Below are positions 33,612 through 43,121 of a stretch of DNA of 64,000 nucleotides, in pieces; positions within the stretch are counted from its first letter, which is position 1; each line of letters begins with the position of its first letter. Both the position numbers and the translations under genes were made by a program. The DNA is from Halomonas sp. HAL1. GTDB lineage: Bacteria > Pseudomonadota > Gammaproteobacteria > Pseudomonadales > Halomonadaceae. The stretch lies in assembly GCF_030544485.1 (NCBI RefSeq), contig NZ_CP130610.1:62001-126000 (forward strand). Direction: 5' to 3'. Under the pieces are notes generated by a model. The model saw only the letters and a list, made by a program, of their open reading frames with translations, was not told the origin of the DNA and ran no database searches.

Positions 33612-34991
33612 ATGCGCAAGGTTTCCGCACTGTTGCTGGCCTCTGAACGTCGTGCGATCAGTGGTTTGGCCGGGCTCTATGCATCGCGCATGCTGGGCCT
33701 ATTTATGGTGCTGCCCGTGCTGGCGCTCTATGCCGATACGCTGGCGGGGGCGACGCCTCTGTTGGTGGGCGTCGCACTGGGCATCTATGGGTTGACCCAG
33801 GCGACGCTGCAAATCCCGTTTGGCCTACTCTCTGATCGCATTGGCCGCAAGCGAGTGATTGCCATGGGGCTGGTGATTTTTGCACTTGGCAGCGTAGTCG
33901 CAGCGCTCTCCGATAGCATTGCTGGCGTAATCGCCGGGCGAGCGTTGCAGGGCGGCGGCGCCGTGGCTGCGGCGATTATGGCGCTGCTGGCGGATCAAAC
34001 CCGTGAGGAAATTCGCACCGCCGCGATGGCCACCATTGGGCTTTCGATTGGTGTGTCGTTTGCCATCGCCATGGTGTTGGGGCCATGGCTCGCCGCCTGG
34101 GCGGGGCTGGCTGGCGTGTTCTGGTTTACCGCGCTACTAACGCTGGTAGGGTTGCTGGTCCTGTGGCGCTGGGTGCCAGCCGCGCCACGGCGGCGGCGTC
34201 ACCGTGATGTAGGCATGGATCGCCAGCAGTTTAAAAGCGTGATCACCCGCCCCGATCTATGGCGGCTGGATTTATCGATTTTTGCTCTGCATCTAGTGCT
34301 GATGGCGATATTTGTGGCGGTCCCGTTTCGCTTGCTAAATGCTGGCGTGGCGATTGAGTATCACGGGCTGGCATATCTTGGCATTATGGCGCTATCGTTT
34401 GTGGCCATGGTGCCGCTGATTATTGTGGCCGAGAAGCAACAGCGCATGCGCTTGATGTGCCTGGGGGCGATCGGCGCTATTGTGATTAGCTTAGCGGGGC
34501 TGGGGTTGCCACTATCGCCAGGCTATTGGCTATTTGTCTGGCTGTTTGTGTTCTTCACGGGCTTTAACTTGCTGGAAGCGACGCTACCTTCCATGCTCAG
34601 TAAGCTGGCCCCGGCGGGCGCGAAAGGGACTGCCATGGGTGTGTATTCCACCAGTCAATTTTTAGGCGCTTTTTTAGGCGGTACACTAGGCGGTTTACTG
34701 GCGCATTATGGCGGCCTCAACGCGGTCTTTATTGGCTGTGCTGTGCTTGCGCTATGCTGGTGGATCGCCATGTGGCGGATGCCTTCACCGCCACCGCTCT
34801 CCAGCGAAGTGGTGGCGCTGCACGAAACCCAGGCAGACGCGCTCGACCTGTTGATGGAACATTTAGCCGATGTGGTCGGCGTAGAAGACGTCATGGTGGT
34901 GCCGGAAGAGCGTTTGGTCTATTTAAAGGTGAATCGTCAGCAGCTTGATCAGGCAGCGTTAACTCGGCTGATGGCGCCACCCAAATCTTAA
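33612..34991 (+). CDS. MFS transporter with C-terminal YAM-like domain (YajR type)
   Basis: 459-aa major facilitator protein. Twelve membrane helices occupy residues 15-390, with motif A as DRIGRKRV in loop 2-3 and a PFGLLSDRIG lead-in. Beyond the usual 12-TM core it has a soluble tail of about 60 residues (VVGVEDVMVVPEERLVYLKVNRQQLD) that fits the ferredoxin-like YAM domain of E. coli YajR. The substrate is unknown. It sits between uvrA and ssb, 74 bases before ssb. The same order is known in pseudomonads (from memory). Confidence 0.88.
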   Translation: MRKVSALLLASERRAISGLAGLYASRMLGLFMVLPVLALYADTLAGATPLLVGVALGIYGLTQATLQIPFGLLSDRIGRKRVIAMGLVIFALGSVVAALSDSIAGVIAGRALQGGGAVAAAIMALLADQTREEIRTAAMATIGLSIGVSFAIAMVLGPWLAAWAGLAGVFWFTALLTLVGLLVLWRWVPAAPRRRRHRDVGMDRQQFKSVITRPDLWRLDLSIFALHLVLMAIFVAVPFRLLNAGVAIEYHGLAYLGIMALSFVAMVPLIIVAEKQQRMRLMCLGAIGAIVISLAGLGLPLSPGYWLFVWLFVFFTGFNLLEATLPSMLSKLAPAGAKGTAMGVYSTSQFLGAFLGGTLGGLLAHYGGLNAVFIGCAVLALCWWIAMWRMPSPPPLSSEVVALHETQADALDLLMEHLADVVGVEDVMVVPEERLVYLKVNRQQLDQAALTRLMAPPKS

Positions 34992-35065
34992 TCCAGCCCG
35001 GCCGGTAAAAAGCGTGACGGCGGTTGGCAGTAAACTCTACATGACATCTATTAAAGGAGCGCCTT

Positions 35066-35695
35066 ATGGCTCGCGGCATTAACAAGGTCATCTTGATTGG
35101 CAACCTCGGGCAGGATCCAGAGGTGCGTTTCACTCCAAGCGGTACCGCCGTGGCGAATTTGAACCTGGCGACCACCGATACCTGGATGGATCGCCAGAGC
35201 GGCCAGCGCCAGGAGCGTACCGAATGGCACCGCGTGGTAATGTTCAATAAAACCGCCGAAATTGCCCAGCAGTACCTGAAAAAAGGCTCCAAAGTCTATA
35301 TTGAAGGGCGCCTGCAAACTCGTAAGTGGCAGGATCAAAACGGCCAGGATCGCTATTCGACAGAGATTGTCGCCAACGATATGCAAATGCTTGATGGTCG
35401 CAGTGGTGACTTCCAAGGTGGAGGCGCCGGGCAAAACAGCTATCCCCAGAACGCTCCTCAGAATGCGCCCCAAAACGCGCCGGCCCCCAATAACCAAGGC
35501 GGCGGTTATCCGCAGCAGGGCGGTGCTCCTCAGGGCGGAAACTACCCAGACGGGCAGAGCCCACAGCAGCCTCGCCCCGCACAGCCAGCGCCCCAGCAGG
35601 GCAACCAAGCACCGCCGCCCAACCAGCAGAACAGCAGCTACGGTGCGCCGGACCCGGGTAACTTCGACGACTTTGACGATGAGATACCGTTTTAA
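35066..35695 (+). CDS. ssb: Single-stranded DNA-binding protein
   Basis: Coats single-stranded DNA in replication and repair. 209 aa: OB fold at residues 1-112 ([39 protein letters not shown]), a long Q/N/P/G-rich disordered linker (about 115-198) with a [13 protein letters not shown] tandem, and the acidic tip DDEIPF that binds partner proteins. The linker is longer than in E. coli SSB (178 aa). The ATG follows AAAGGAG. No LexA box is evident. Confidence 0.97.
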   Translation: MARGINKVILIGNLGQDPEVRFTPSGTAVANLNLATTDTWMDRQSGQRQERTEWHRVVMFNKTAEIAQQYLKKGSKVYIEGRLQTRKWQDQNGQDRYSTEIVANDMQMLDGRSGDFQGGGAGQNSYPQNAPQNAPQNAPAPNNQGGGYPQQGGAPQGGNYPDGQSPQQPRPAQPAPQQGNQAPPPNQQNSSYGAPDPGNFDDFDDEIPF

Positions 35696-35748
35696 GTGCA
35701 CTATTCACCCAATAGTGTAGAGCTGAGCGTGAGTAAGGGGAAAGCGTC

Positions 35749-36639
35749 TTGAAATTGCTAATATTGGATGCCGGACACTGCTTAAGCTTGGCACTGGCCC
35801 GGGAAGCAAGCCGTCGCGCTGATACAGAATTAGTCATTGAGCAAGGGACAACCATCACGCCGTCGCGCCTTGCCGCGATTGCGCCTGACGCCGTGGTTAT
35901 TCCACCGTTGGCACATCCCTTAAATATGGCGCCAGCGGAGGTCACTGCTCATGCTGATGCAGTCGATATCTGCTTAGATGCTTGCCTATCTGAAAATGTA
36001 GCGTTGGTATGGTGTGTGTCTGATCAGCTCTACGAGGATGGCCTGGAAGTCCCTATTGATGAGCATGTAGTGCCTGCACCACGAGACGACAGCCTGCGCC
36101 GCCTGGTACAAACCGGAGACCGTATACGGGCGGAGTATCAGCGGCATCTGATTGTGCGTCTAGGCCCGCTGTTTGCTTTGGAAGGCAGTCATGCGTGGCT
36201 CAATGACATCATCGGTAACTTAGTACTCGGGAAGCCAGTGCGGGCAGCAGAAGACGTGATCTTTTGCCCGACATCGGCGGATGCCGTCGCCATGGCGCTG
36301 ATTGGTATGTTACAGCAGCAGGCCAGCGGAGCGGGTGCGTGGGGCGCCTATCATCTCGCTGGCACCGAGCCAGTCAGCGCCTTTACCTTTACCTCCATGG
36401 TGCGGACCCAGCTGTTAACCCATCTTGAAGGCCGCGGTGAGCAGATTACTCTCGGTGAGGTGCAGCCGCTTAAACACCATCATGATGCCAAGCTTCGGCG
36501 CGTCTTAAATTGTCGCCGTGTGTTGGATGTCTTTGGTGTCCATCAAAAGCCATGGCGGTTAGAGGCTGGGCGTATGTTGGATGCGTGGTGTTTAATCCGT
36601 GAGAATAATCGTGTCAGCGATACAGGAGCATCGGCTTGA
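35749..36639 (+). CDS. RmlD-like sugar-nucleotide-binding protein, catalytically degenerate
   Basis: 296 aa that align in outline with dTDP-4-dehydrorhamnose reductase (SDQLYEDGLEVPIDEHVVPAP corresponding to TDYVFDG...YxExDxPxP, then HLIVRLGPLF, FCPTSADAVA). The Gly-rich coenzyme loop is reduced to DAGHCL and the expected YxxxK is replaced around SLRRLVQTG, so ordinary reductase activity is doubtful. The start is TTG 35749 after aagggg; I see no better start. It overlaps the following acyltransferase by 4 bases, which suggests co-translation. Function unknown. Confidence 0.7.
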   Translation: MKLLILDAGHCLSLALAREASRRADTELVIEQGTTITPSRLAAIAPDAVVIPPLAHPLNMAPAEVTAHADAVDICLDACLSENVALVWCVSDQLYEDGLEVPIDEHVVPAPRDDSLRRLVQTGDRIRAEYQRHLIVRLGPLFALEGSHAWLNDIIGNLVLGKPVRAAEDVIFCPTSADAVAMALIGMLQQQASGAGAWGAYHLAGTEPVSAFTFTSMVRTQLLTHLEGRGEQITLGEVQPLKHHHDAKLRRVLNCRRVLDVFGVHQKPWRLEAGRMLDAWCLIRENNRVSDTGASA

Positions 36640-37379
36640 TAAATGTGGTTCGCAGCCTGGTATTTTATGCTGGCTATTTTTTTGCCATGCTGATGATTGG
36701 CATTCTGTTTTTACCCATTGCGCCGTTTCTTCCGCTCTCTGGCCGCTACCGCTTACTCAATCTGTATAACTACTTTTTGATGGTGTGGTTTCGTATCGCC
36801 TGTGGCGTCCGCTATGACATTCAAGGGCGTGAAAATCTACCCAGCGGCCCCTGTGTGATTCAAGCCAATCACCAGTGTGAGTGGGAAACGGTGTTTCTGC
36901 AGGTGATGAAGCCGCCCGTATGTACCGTACTGAAACGTGAGTTACTGCGTCTACCGATCTTTGGTTGGGGGTTGCGTTTGCTCCGCCCGATCAGCTTGGA
37001 CCGCTCTAAACCGGCGCGGGCGATGAAGCAAGTGCTTACACAAGGCGTAGAACGTCTCGGTACCGGCATGTCTGTGTTGATCTTTCCGGAAGGAACGCGA
37101 GTAGATCCGGGTATCCGTAAACGCTATAACAAAAGTGGCAGCGTGGTGGCGTGCCGTGCGGGAGTACCGGTCTTGCCGGTGGCTCATAATGCTGGCGAGC
37201 GCTGGCCGGGGCGCCACTGGGTTAAGCGGCCAGGCGTACTGCGTGTGCGCATTGGTAAGCCTATTGAAACGGCGGGGCGAATGCCGGATGAGGTGCTAGC
37301 TGACGTCGAAGTGTGGATTGAAGCGCAGCTACAGGAAATTTCAGACGTGCCGCGGCCTACTACATCTAGCTCACGTTAA
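36636..37379 (+). CDS. 1-acyl-sn-glycerol-3-phosphate acyltransferase-like protein with HX4E motif
   Basis: Membrane acyltransferase of the PlsC family, 247 aa, which transfers an acyl chain to lysophosphatidate in phospholipid synthesis. Two N-terminal hydrophobic helices (6-33, 42-56) precede the catalytic block. The motif is NHQCEWE, H79-X4-E84, where most PlsC proteins have HX4D. FPEGTR is at 150-155 and VPVLPVAH is motif IV. The start is TTG 36636 overlapping the previous stop, behind AGGAG. The Glu variant occurs in some proteobacterial members, so activity is likely, but the substrate is not certain. Confidence 0.82.
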   Translation: MINVVRSLVFYAGYFFAMLMIGILFLPIAPFLPLSGRYRLLNLYNYFLMVWFRIACGVRYDIQGRENLPSGPCVIQANHQCEWETVFLQVMKPPVCTVLKRELLRLPIFGWGLRLLRPISLDRSKPARAMKQVLTQGVERLGTGMSVLIFPEGTRVDPGIRKRYNKSGSVVACRAGVPVLPVAHNAGERWPGRHWVKRPGVLRVRIGKPIETAGRMPDEVLADVEVWIEAQLQEISDVPRPTTSSSR

Positions 37380-37430
37380 AGCGCTGTGCGCTTTGGTATA
37401 CACCGGCTGGTGCAATATTTTATATCTTAA

Positions 37431-37463
37431 ACGACAATGGCGCCCGCTGGGCGCCATTGTCGT
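37431..37463. terminator. Long perfect hairpin between plsC-like gene and fabB
   Basis: ACGACAATGGCGCC / GGCGCCATTGTCGT, a 14-bp perfect stem with a 5-base loop. On the minus strand it is followed by tttaagata. It lies between convergent genes and probably ends both; the T-runs are short. A smaller AAAGCGC / GCGCTTT hairpin at 37378-37394 lies directly after the plsC-like stop. Confidence 0.65.
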
Positions 37464-37490
37464 TGTTATCGTGCCTGAATCTGCCCTGCG

Positions 37491-38708
37491 TTAGTCGTTA
37501 AAGCGCTGGAAGACTAAACACGCATTTGTGCCACCAAAGCCGAAGCTATTAGACAAGGCACGCTCTATTGTCACGTTATCTCGACGTTTGGTGACAATAT
37601 CAAAGCCGTCGGCCTGCTCATCCAGGTTGGCGATATTCGCCGATGCAGCGACAAAGTTATGTTGCATCATCAGCAGCGAATAGATCGCTTCCTGTACCCC
37701 CGTAGCGCCAAGGGAGTGACCGGTCAGCGATTTGGTTGAGCTCATCGCGGGCGTCGTATTACCAAACACTTCACGTATTGCTTTTAGCTCGGCCACATCG
37801 CCCACCGGGGTAGAGGTACCGTGAGTATTAATGTAATCGATCTTACCCTCTACGGTAGCCATTGCCTGATGCATGCAGCGCATAGCACCTTCGCCTGAAG
37901 GCGCTACCATATCGTGGCCGTCAGAGGTGGCGCCGTAGCCAACTAACTCGCCGTAGATCTTGGCACCACGCGCTTTAGCGTGCTCAAGCTCTTCCAACAC
38001 CAGCATGCCGCCACCGCCTGCAATCACGAAACCGTCGCGGGCGTTGTCGTAAGGGCGCGAAGCTTGCTCTGGCGTATCGTTATAGTGCGTTGAGAGCGCG
38101 CCCATGGCATCAAACAGGCAGGAGAGCGTCCAGTGCTCCTCTTCACCGCCACCTGCAAACACTACATCCTGCTTGTTAAGCTGAATCTGCTCCATCGCGC
38201 TACCAATACAGTGCGCTGAGGTAGCACAGGCAGAGGAGATAGAGTAATTCACGCCCTTAATTTTAAAGGGGGTCGCCAAACAGGCGGAAACAGTGCTGCC
38301 CATTGTCCGCGTCACGCGATAAGGGCCAACGCGACGCAGGCCTTTCTCACGCAGTACGTCGGCAGCTTCAACTTGGTTAGCGCTTGAAGCACCGCCGGAG
38401 CCAGCAATAAGCCCTGTTCTCTCATTGGAGACTTGCTCCTCAGAGAGCCCCGCGTCTTCAATGGCCTGGGCCATTGAAACATAGGCGTAGGCAGCTGCAT
38501 CGCCCATAAAGCGGCGCAGTTTGCGGTCGATGAGTGCGTCAAGATCAATATTGACGCTGCCAGCCACATGGCTACGGAAGCCACGCTCGGCGTACTCTTC
38601 CTTAAAACGAATACCGCTACGCCCAGTTTTGAGCGCGTCCAGGACCTGTCGTTGGTCGTTGCCAAGGCAAGATACAATGCCAAGGCCGGTGACTACCACT
38701 CGTCGCAT
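37491..38708 (-). CDS. fabB: 3-oxoacyl-ACP synthase I
   Basis: Condensing enzyme that elongates acyl-ACP, needed for unsaturated fatty acids. 405 aa (E. coli 406). Catalytic C161 in [10 protein letters not shown]296 in [11 protein letters not shown] and H331 in TGHSLGATG. The start is ATG 38708 behind AGGAGG; the longer frame to 38765 overlaps fabA and is rejected. It is 13 bases after fabA in the same operon, the pseudomonad-type fabAB arrangement rather than the separate loci of E. coli. Confidence 0.97.
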   Translation of the reverse strand: MRRVVVTGLGIVSCLGNDQRQVLDALKTGRSGIRFKEEYAERGFRSHVAGSVNIDLDALIDRKLRRFMGDAAAYAYVSMAQAIEDAGLSEEQVSNERTGLIAGSGGASSANQVEAADVLREKGLRRVGPYRVTRTMGSTVSACLATPFKIKGVNYSISSACATSAHCIGSAMEQIQLNKQDVVFAGGGEEEHWTLSCLFDAMGALSTHYNDTPEQASRPYDNARDGFVIAGGGGMLVLEELEHAKARGAKIYGELVGYGATSDGHDMVAPSGEGAMRCMHQAMATVEGKIDYINTHGTSTPVGDVAELKAIREVFGNTTPAMSSTKSLTGHSLGATGVQEAIYSLLMMQHNFVAASANIANLDEQADGFDIVTKRRDNVTIERALSNSFGFGGTNACLVFQRFND

Positions 38709-38721
38709 GGGAGCCTCCTGT

Positions 38722-39237
38722 TCAGAAATTCGCAGTGGAGGTGAATAGGCCAACGCGCAGATCATTAGCCTGATAAATGTCGCGTCCGTCGACGGATACT
38801 GTTCCGTCGGCGATACCCAAGATGAGTCGTCGGGTAATAATACGCTTAATATTAATACTATAGGTCACTTTTTGTGCATCCGGCAGGATCTGCCCGCTGA
38901 ACTTGACCTCACCACAGCCGAGTGCACGTCCGCGCCCCGGGTGGCCTAACCAGCCCAAATAGAAGCCGACTAGCTGCCACATGGCATCTAGACCTAAACA
39001 CCCAGGCATAACGGGGTCTCCAGGAAAGTGGCAGTCAAAGAACCACAAGTTAGAGCTGATATCCAGCTCAGCGATCAGTTCGCCCTTGCCATGCTCTCCG
39101 CCTTCTTCATGAATGTGCTTAATGCGATCAAGCATCAGCATATTAGGCGCTGGGAGCTGTGCATTACCGGGGCCGAATAGCTCGCCGCGTGAGCAGGCCA
39201 GCAGTTCTTCGCGATCAAAGGAGTGTTGCTTGGTCAC
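38722..39237 (-). CDS. fabA: 3-hydroxydecanoyl-ACP dehydratase/isomerase
   Basis: Dehydrates 3-hydroxydecanoyl-ACP and isomerises trans-2- to cis-3-decenoyl-ACP, the branch point to unsaturated fatty acids. 171 aa, the standard length. The active-site His70 is in [12 protein letters not shown] and Asp84 in LGLDAMW. First gene of fabA-fabB. The 282-base gap upstream to the next gene must hold its promoter; I could not assign a FabR- or DesT-like operator with confidence. Confidence 0.97.
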   Translation of the reverse strand: MTKQHSFDREELLACSRGELFGPGNAQLPAPNMLMLDRIKHIHEEGGEHGKGELIAELDISSNLWFFDCHFPGDPVMPGCLGLDAMWQLVGFYLGWLGHPGRGRALGCGEVKFSGQILPDAQKVTYSINIKRIITRRLILGIADGTVSVDGRDIYQANDLRVGLFTSTANF

Positions 39238-39519
39238 TGAATCGTTCCGAATATCAAAAAGGTTGTTGGGCTAGTCTACTTCCCGAAACCGCTGAATGCA
39301 CGTAACTGACTATTTATCGCTTATATCTGAAGATTTTAGCGGTTTGGTCGATAGCACGATAGTAGAAGACTTTATTCAAAAGCTGTCGTTCATGCACAAT
39401 AAATGTCGCTTTGCCGTAATATAGAGTATCCAAGTTTTTGATTAGGCGGCATGATCAACATGGCACCTAGCGCTAAATTTTTTATCTAGATTAATTTGTA
39501 TAGGGTATAGCGAATCGCC
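39238..39519. promoter_or_regulatory. Divergent promoter region of fabA and the PAS-GGDEF-EAL gene
   Basis: 282 bases, AT-rich towards 39470-39500 (aaattttttatctagattaa). It should carry both promoters, but I cannot place -35/-10 pairs or operators convincingly. Confidence 0.4.
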
Positions 39520-41361
39520 ATGTGGCTTCCTGTTTCTCTCAATCGTCCGTTAGTTTGGGTCGCGCTGACGGCGCTCCCCGCCTGTGTTTGGATATCCGAT
39601 GCGACGCTGCGCCTAGTGGCCGCGACGTTGGTTATGTTAGGGCTATGGGATGCCTGGAACCAAGTGCGTCAGCAACGGCTACGGCTGCGTCTGTCCCAAG
39701 ATACGTTAGGGCTCACTAGCGATGCCATGGTGATTACCGATGCACAAAATCGCGTCATCGTGGTTAATCCCGCCTTCACCGAAGTGACCGGTTACTCGAG
39801 CCAAGAGATTCAGGGGCTGAAACTGGAGACGCTGGCAGCGCCACGGCACGATAAAAACTTTTATCAAACGTTTTGGAGCACGCTGAAAAGTACCGGCCGC
39901 TGGGAAGGTGAAATGTGGAGCCGCCGTAAGCACGGCGATGAGTATCCTGAGTGGTTAAAAGTACGCGCCGTGACCGACAAACGCGGCAACATTACCCATT
40001 TTATTAATCTGTTTACCGATATTTCGGCACAAAAAGCCCGCGAGCGTGATTTGCGGCGTATCGGCTATGAAGATCCGCTCACAGGGCTACCCAATCGTCG
40101 TCGCCTTCACGATCTGCTGGCTTCCCGGCTGCGCCATCTGCGCGCTGGAGAGAGCTTGGATATGGCGCTGGTCGATATTGATGGGCTGAAATCCGTCAAT
40201 GATAGTCTGGGGGTGGAACAGGGCGACCGTTTGTTGGCGCGCTTTGGTCAACGTTTAACCAGCTATGTGGCGGGCAGTATTGTGGGTCGCTTGGGCGGCG
40301 ACGAGTTTATGGTGATCCGCACCACCACTTTTGACGATCATGACCAATGGGTCGCCACCCTGCGTGAGCATATGAGTCGGCCATTTGAAATTAATGACCA
40401 ATCGCTGCGCTTAGGACTGTCGATCGGTAGTTGCCGAGTGCCCGAGGATGGTGACGACTCAGGCGTGCTCTTCCAGCGCTTAGAGTCGGCGCTTTACAGC
40501 GCTAAACGGCTGGGGCGTAACTTAAGCCAGCGCTTTCGCCCGGCGCTGGATAAGCAGGATAATCCTCAACTGGCGCTGGTCAGTGATTTACGCGCTGCGC
40601 TTATTTCCGGTGACCAGTTGGAACTGCATTATCAAACCCAGCATGAGCCTGCTAGCGGCGAGCTGGTGGGTATGGAGGCACTGCTGCGCTGGCGCCATCC
40701 CAAGGATGGTATGATTTCCCCTGGCGACTTTATTCCGTTGGCCGAGCGGCACGGTTTAATGAGCCAGCTGGGTACCTGGGTGATCGAAAAAGCCTGCGCC
40801 CAACAGGCGCACTGGCGTAATAGCGCCATGCCAAAAATGACGATATGGGTCAATATTTCGGCCCTGCAGCTCTTTCAAGGCGACCTGGAAAGTCAGTTGA
40901 CGACTTGCCTAAAGCGTTATCAGTTGAAACCATCGCAAATTGGTTTAGAGCTGACCGAATCGGTGCTGCTTGACGAACGCGCTGGCGATATGGGACCACG
41001 CCTTCAGGCGCTGCGCGACCAAGGCTTTGCGATTGCCATCGATGACTTTGGGACAGGCTATTCGTCGCTCGGTTATTTGAAGCGCTTGCCGGTAGACAAA
41101 ATTAAACTCGATCGGGCGTTCATTAAGGAGTTGCCACATGATCAAGCGGATGCCTCAATCGTGAAGACGGTCTTAGCGATGGCGGAAGGCATGGGGCTAG
41201 GAGTGATTGCAGAAGGCGTTGAAACCAAAGAGCAGTGTCAGTTTTTGGTGGATGCCGGATGTACGTCCGTACAAGGTTTCTACTTTGCCAGACCGCTACC
41301 CGCTGCGGAATTGGAAAAGCGTTTGCTGCCTGAGCCAGCCACTGCCTCTGCTGCTTCTTAA
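39520..41361 (+). CDS. PAS-GGDEF-EAL cyclic-di-GMP signalling protein
   Basis: 613-aa inner-membrane protein. Residues 8-46 form a short membrane hairpin, PAS domain about 58-175 (VVNPAFTEVTGYS), GGDEF domain 180-345 with intact GGDEF at 259-263, and EAL domain 355-605 with EAL at 386-388, DDFGTGYSS from 508, and EGVET. Both catalytic motifs are intact, so it may make and break c-di-GMP; no RxxD inhibitory site was recognised upstream of GGDEF. The PAS lacks the LOV cysteine motif (NCRFLQ), so it is not a LOV photosensor. It is convergent with, and overlaps by 4 bases, the DUF2878 gene. Confidence 0.93.
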   Translation: MWLPVSLNRPLVWVALTALPACVWISDATLRLVAATLVMLGLWDAWNQVRQQRLRLRLSQDTLGLTSDAMVITDAQNRVIVVNPAFTEVTGYSSQEIQGLKLETLAAPRHDKNFYQTFWSTLKSTGRWEGEMWSRRKHGDEYPEWLKVRAVTDKRGNITHFINLFTDISAQKARERDLRRIGYEDPLTGLPNRRRLHDLLASRLRHLRAGESLDMALVDIDGLKSVNDSLGVEQGDRLLARFGQRLTSYVAGSIVGRLGGDEFMVIRTTTFDDHDQWVATLREHMSRPFEINDQSLRLGLSIGSCRVPEDGDDSGVLFQRLESALYSAKRLGRNLSQRFRPALDKQDNPQLALVSDLRAALISGDQLELHYQTQHEPASGELVGMEALLRWRHPKDGMISPGDFIPLAERHGLMSQLGTWVIEKACAQQAHWRNSAMPKMTIWVNISALQLFQGDLESQLTTCLKRYQLKPSQIGLELTESVLLDERAGDMGPRLQALRDQGFAIAIDDFGTGYSSLGYLKRLPVDKIKLDRAFIKELPHDQADASIVKTVLAMAEGMGLGVIAEGVETKEQCQFLVDAGCTSVQGFYFARPLPAAELEKRLLPEPATASAAS

Positions 41362-41852
41362 CGCTTATAAAAACGGCTAATGCCTACACACAGTGACGCC
41401 CATATCAGCGCCTGGGCTGGCAGCAGCCAAGGGGCAAGCGTCACCTCCGCGAGTAGCGCGCCGCCGTAATACGAGAGCGGGCCGCTAACAGCGCCACACA
41501 GCGCGGCTAGTAGCGGATAACGCCACAGCCACGCCAGCGAGTGATAGACCAGCGTGGCAAACAGCGGCCAGAGCATCCATAGCCAAAGGGGTAATAACCC
41601 CAGCACCAGTGCCTGATCGTTAAAATCAAAGCCTCCCAGCAGGTTTAAGCCGCCATCGACCATCAAGCCGAGCAGTGCAAATCCCGCGATAAACCGCCAC
41701 TCTCCCGGCAGCGCGCAGCGCCATAGATGCCAAGCTAGCAAGCCTCCGCCCGCAAGCGCGGCAACGCCTGAACCTCCTACTACGCATAACAGCCAGCCAG
41801 CTTCAAAACGCAGGGCATTGAACAGCAGTGCATGCCATCGGCGTGATGCCAT
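41358..41852 (-). CDS. DUF2878 integral membrane protein
   Basis: 164 aa with about five hydrophobic segments, consistent with DUF2878 (family call from memory). Function unknown. Its ATG follows the stop codon of the cfa-like gene with no gap (TAAATG), so it is the last gene of the lipid-modification/photolyase cluster and probably translated by coupling. Its 3' end overlaps the convergent EAL gene by 4 bases. Confidence 0.7.
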   Translation of the reverse strand: MASRRWHALLFNALRFEAGWLLCVVGGSGVAALAGGGLLAWHLWRCALPGEWRFIAGFALLGLMVDGGLNLLGGFDFNDQALVLGLLPLWLWMLWPLFATLVYHSLAWLWRYPLLAALCGAVSGPLSYYGGALLAEVTLAPWLLPAQALIWASLCVGISRFYKR

Positions 41853-43121
41853 TTAGAGAGCGCCGGTGAGCGGTATGGGCTTCGCCGCTGGTTTAGCCAA
41901 CAGCAGATGGCAGGTACCGATAGAGCGCTCGATGAAGCCGCCTTCGCAGTAGCATAAGTAGTAGCGCCACATGCGGATAAAGCGCTCGTCGTACCCCAGC
42001 GTGCGTACCTGCTCCAGGCTGGCTTCAAAGCGGTGGCGCCACTCACGCAGAGTGCGGGCATAGTGCGGGCCTATTTCATCCAACGCGACCACGTTCAGCG
42101 ACGTTTTGCGCATTACGCTGCTTAACATGGCATGGTGCGAGGGTAGAAAACCGCCGGGGAAAATGTAGCGCTTGATAAAATCCATGTCGCGTTTAGCGTC
42201 TTCAAAGCGCTGGTCGCGGATGGTGATGGCTTGCAGCATGGCCTGCCCATCGTCGGTTAACAGGCTATCCAGCTTGTTGAGGTAGGTATCGAGATACTGG
42301 TGCCCCACGGCCTCGATCATCTCGACCGAAATAAGCCGGTCGTAACGGCCGGTTAATTCGCGGTAATCCTGTTTGAGTAGGGTAATTCTGTCTTCCAGCC
42401 CCTCTTCCTTAATCCGTTGAGCAGTATGAGCGTGCTGTTCATCGGAAATGGTCGTAGTGGTGACATGGCAGCCGCGGGTTTTCGCCGCGTGAATCGCCAG
42501 ACCACCCCAACCAGTGCCAATTTCTAACAGGTGATGCTCTGGCCGGACATCAAGCTTTTCAAGCATCAAATCCAGTTTGTAGGTTGAGGCCTCTTCCAGA
42601 GTAGCTTCCGGGTAGGGGAAAACGGCGCTGGAGTACATCCAGTGGTGGCGATCCAAAAACGTCGAAAATAGGTCGTTACCAATATCATAGTGGGCTGCAA
42701 TGTTGCGCTTAGAGCCGCTTAGGCTGTTGCGCTGAAAACGGTAGGCGGCACCCAATAACCAACGGGCAATGCGGGCACTGCCGTTCTCCATTTTGGTATT
42801 AACCTGTTCCAGGTTGGCGGCAAACAGGCGGACTAGGGCGACCAAGTCGTCGGCGTCCCAATCACCGTCCATATAAGACTCGGCAGCGCCAACGGTGCCG
42901 CCGAAGGCCAGCCGCTTCCAGGCGCGCGAGTGGCGGATTACCACGGTTACCTGCAGCGGTCCTCCCTGGCCTAAGTGGTGGCACTGGTCACCTTCAATGA
43001 GGGTAATACGACCACCGCGAAAGGTATCCAGTTGGGCCACTAGGCGCGGCTTCAGCCACTTGGTTAAGCGGTCTTGGGCAACAGGTTGAATATTTGGCGG
43101 CGTAGAACGCAGGGTCGTCAC
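41853..43121 (-). CDS. Cyclopropane-fatty-acyl-phospholipid synthase-like methyltransferase
   Basis: SAM-dependent enzyme that adds a methylene bridge to unsaturated acyl chains of membrane phospholipids. 422 aa: an N-terminal domain (1-110) and a Rossmann methyltransferase with SAM loop LLEIGTGWGGLAIHA and acidic end of strand 2 as TTTIS. VEMIEAVGHQYLDTY and YIFPGGFLPS match the family. It belongs to the Cfa-like clade found with DUF1365 and FAD-oxidoreductase genes; members of related clusters make furan or other modified fatty acids, so the product may differ from a cyclopropane. ATG overlaps the DUF1365 stop. Confidence 0.88.
   Translation of the reverse strand: MTTLRSTPPNIQPVAQDRLTKWLKPRLVAQLDTFRGGRITLIEGDQCHHLGQGGPLQVTVVIRHSRAWKRLAFGGTVGAAESYMDGDWDADDLVALVRLFAANLEQVNTKMENGSARIARWLLGAAYRFQRNSLSGSKRNIAAHYDIGNDLFSTFLDRHHWMYSSAVFPYPEATLEEASTYKLDLMLEKLDVRPEHHLLEIGTGWGGLAIHAAKTRGCHVTTTTISDEQHAHTAQRIKEEGLEDRITLLKQDYRELTGRYDRLISVEMIEAVGHQYLDTYLNKLDSLLTDDGQAMLQAITIRDQRFEDAKRDMDFIKRYIFPGGFLPSHHAMLSSVMRKTSLNVVALDEIGPHYARTLREWRHRFEASLEQVRTLGYDERFIRMWRYYLCYCEGGFIERSIGTCHLLLAKPAAKPIPLTGAL

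Noticed and set aside
35430-35480. [13 protein letters not shown] tandem in ssb as a mobile or CRISPR-like repeat
   Set aside because: Short in-frame repeat in the disordered linker, normal for SSB proteins.
39690-40050. PAS domain of the GGDEF-EAL protein as a possible LOV photosensor for the nearby light cluster
   Set aside because: The LOV cysteine motif (NCRFLQ) is absent; the region reads as an ordinary PAS.
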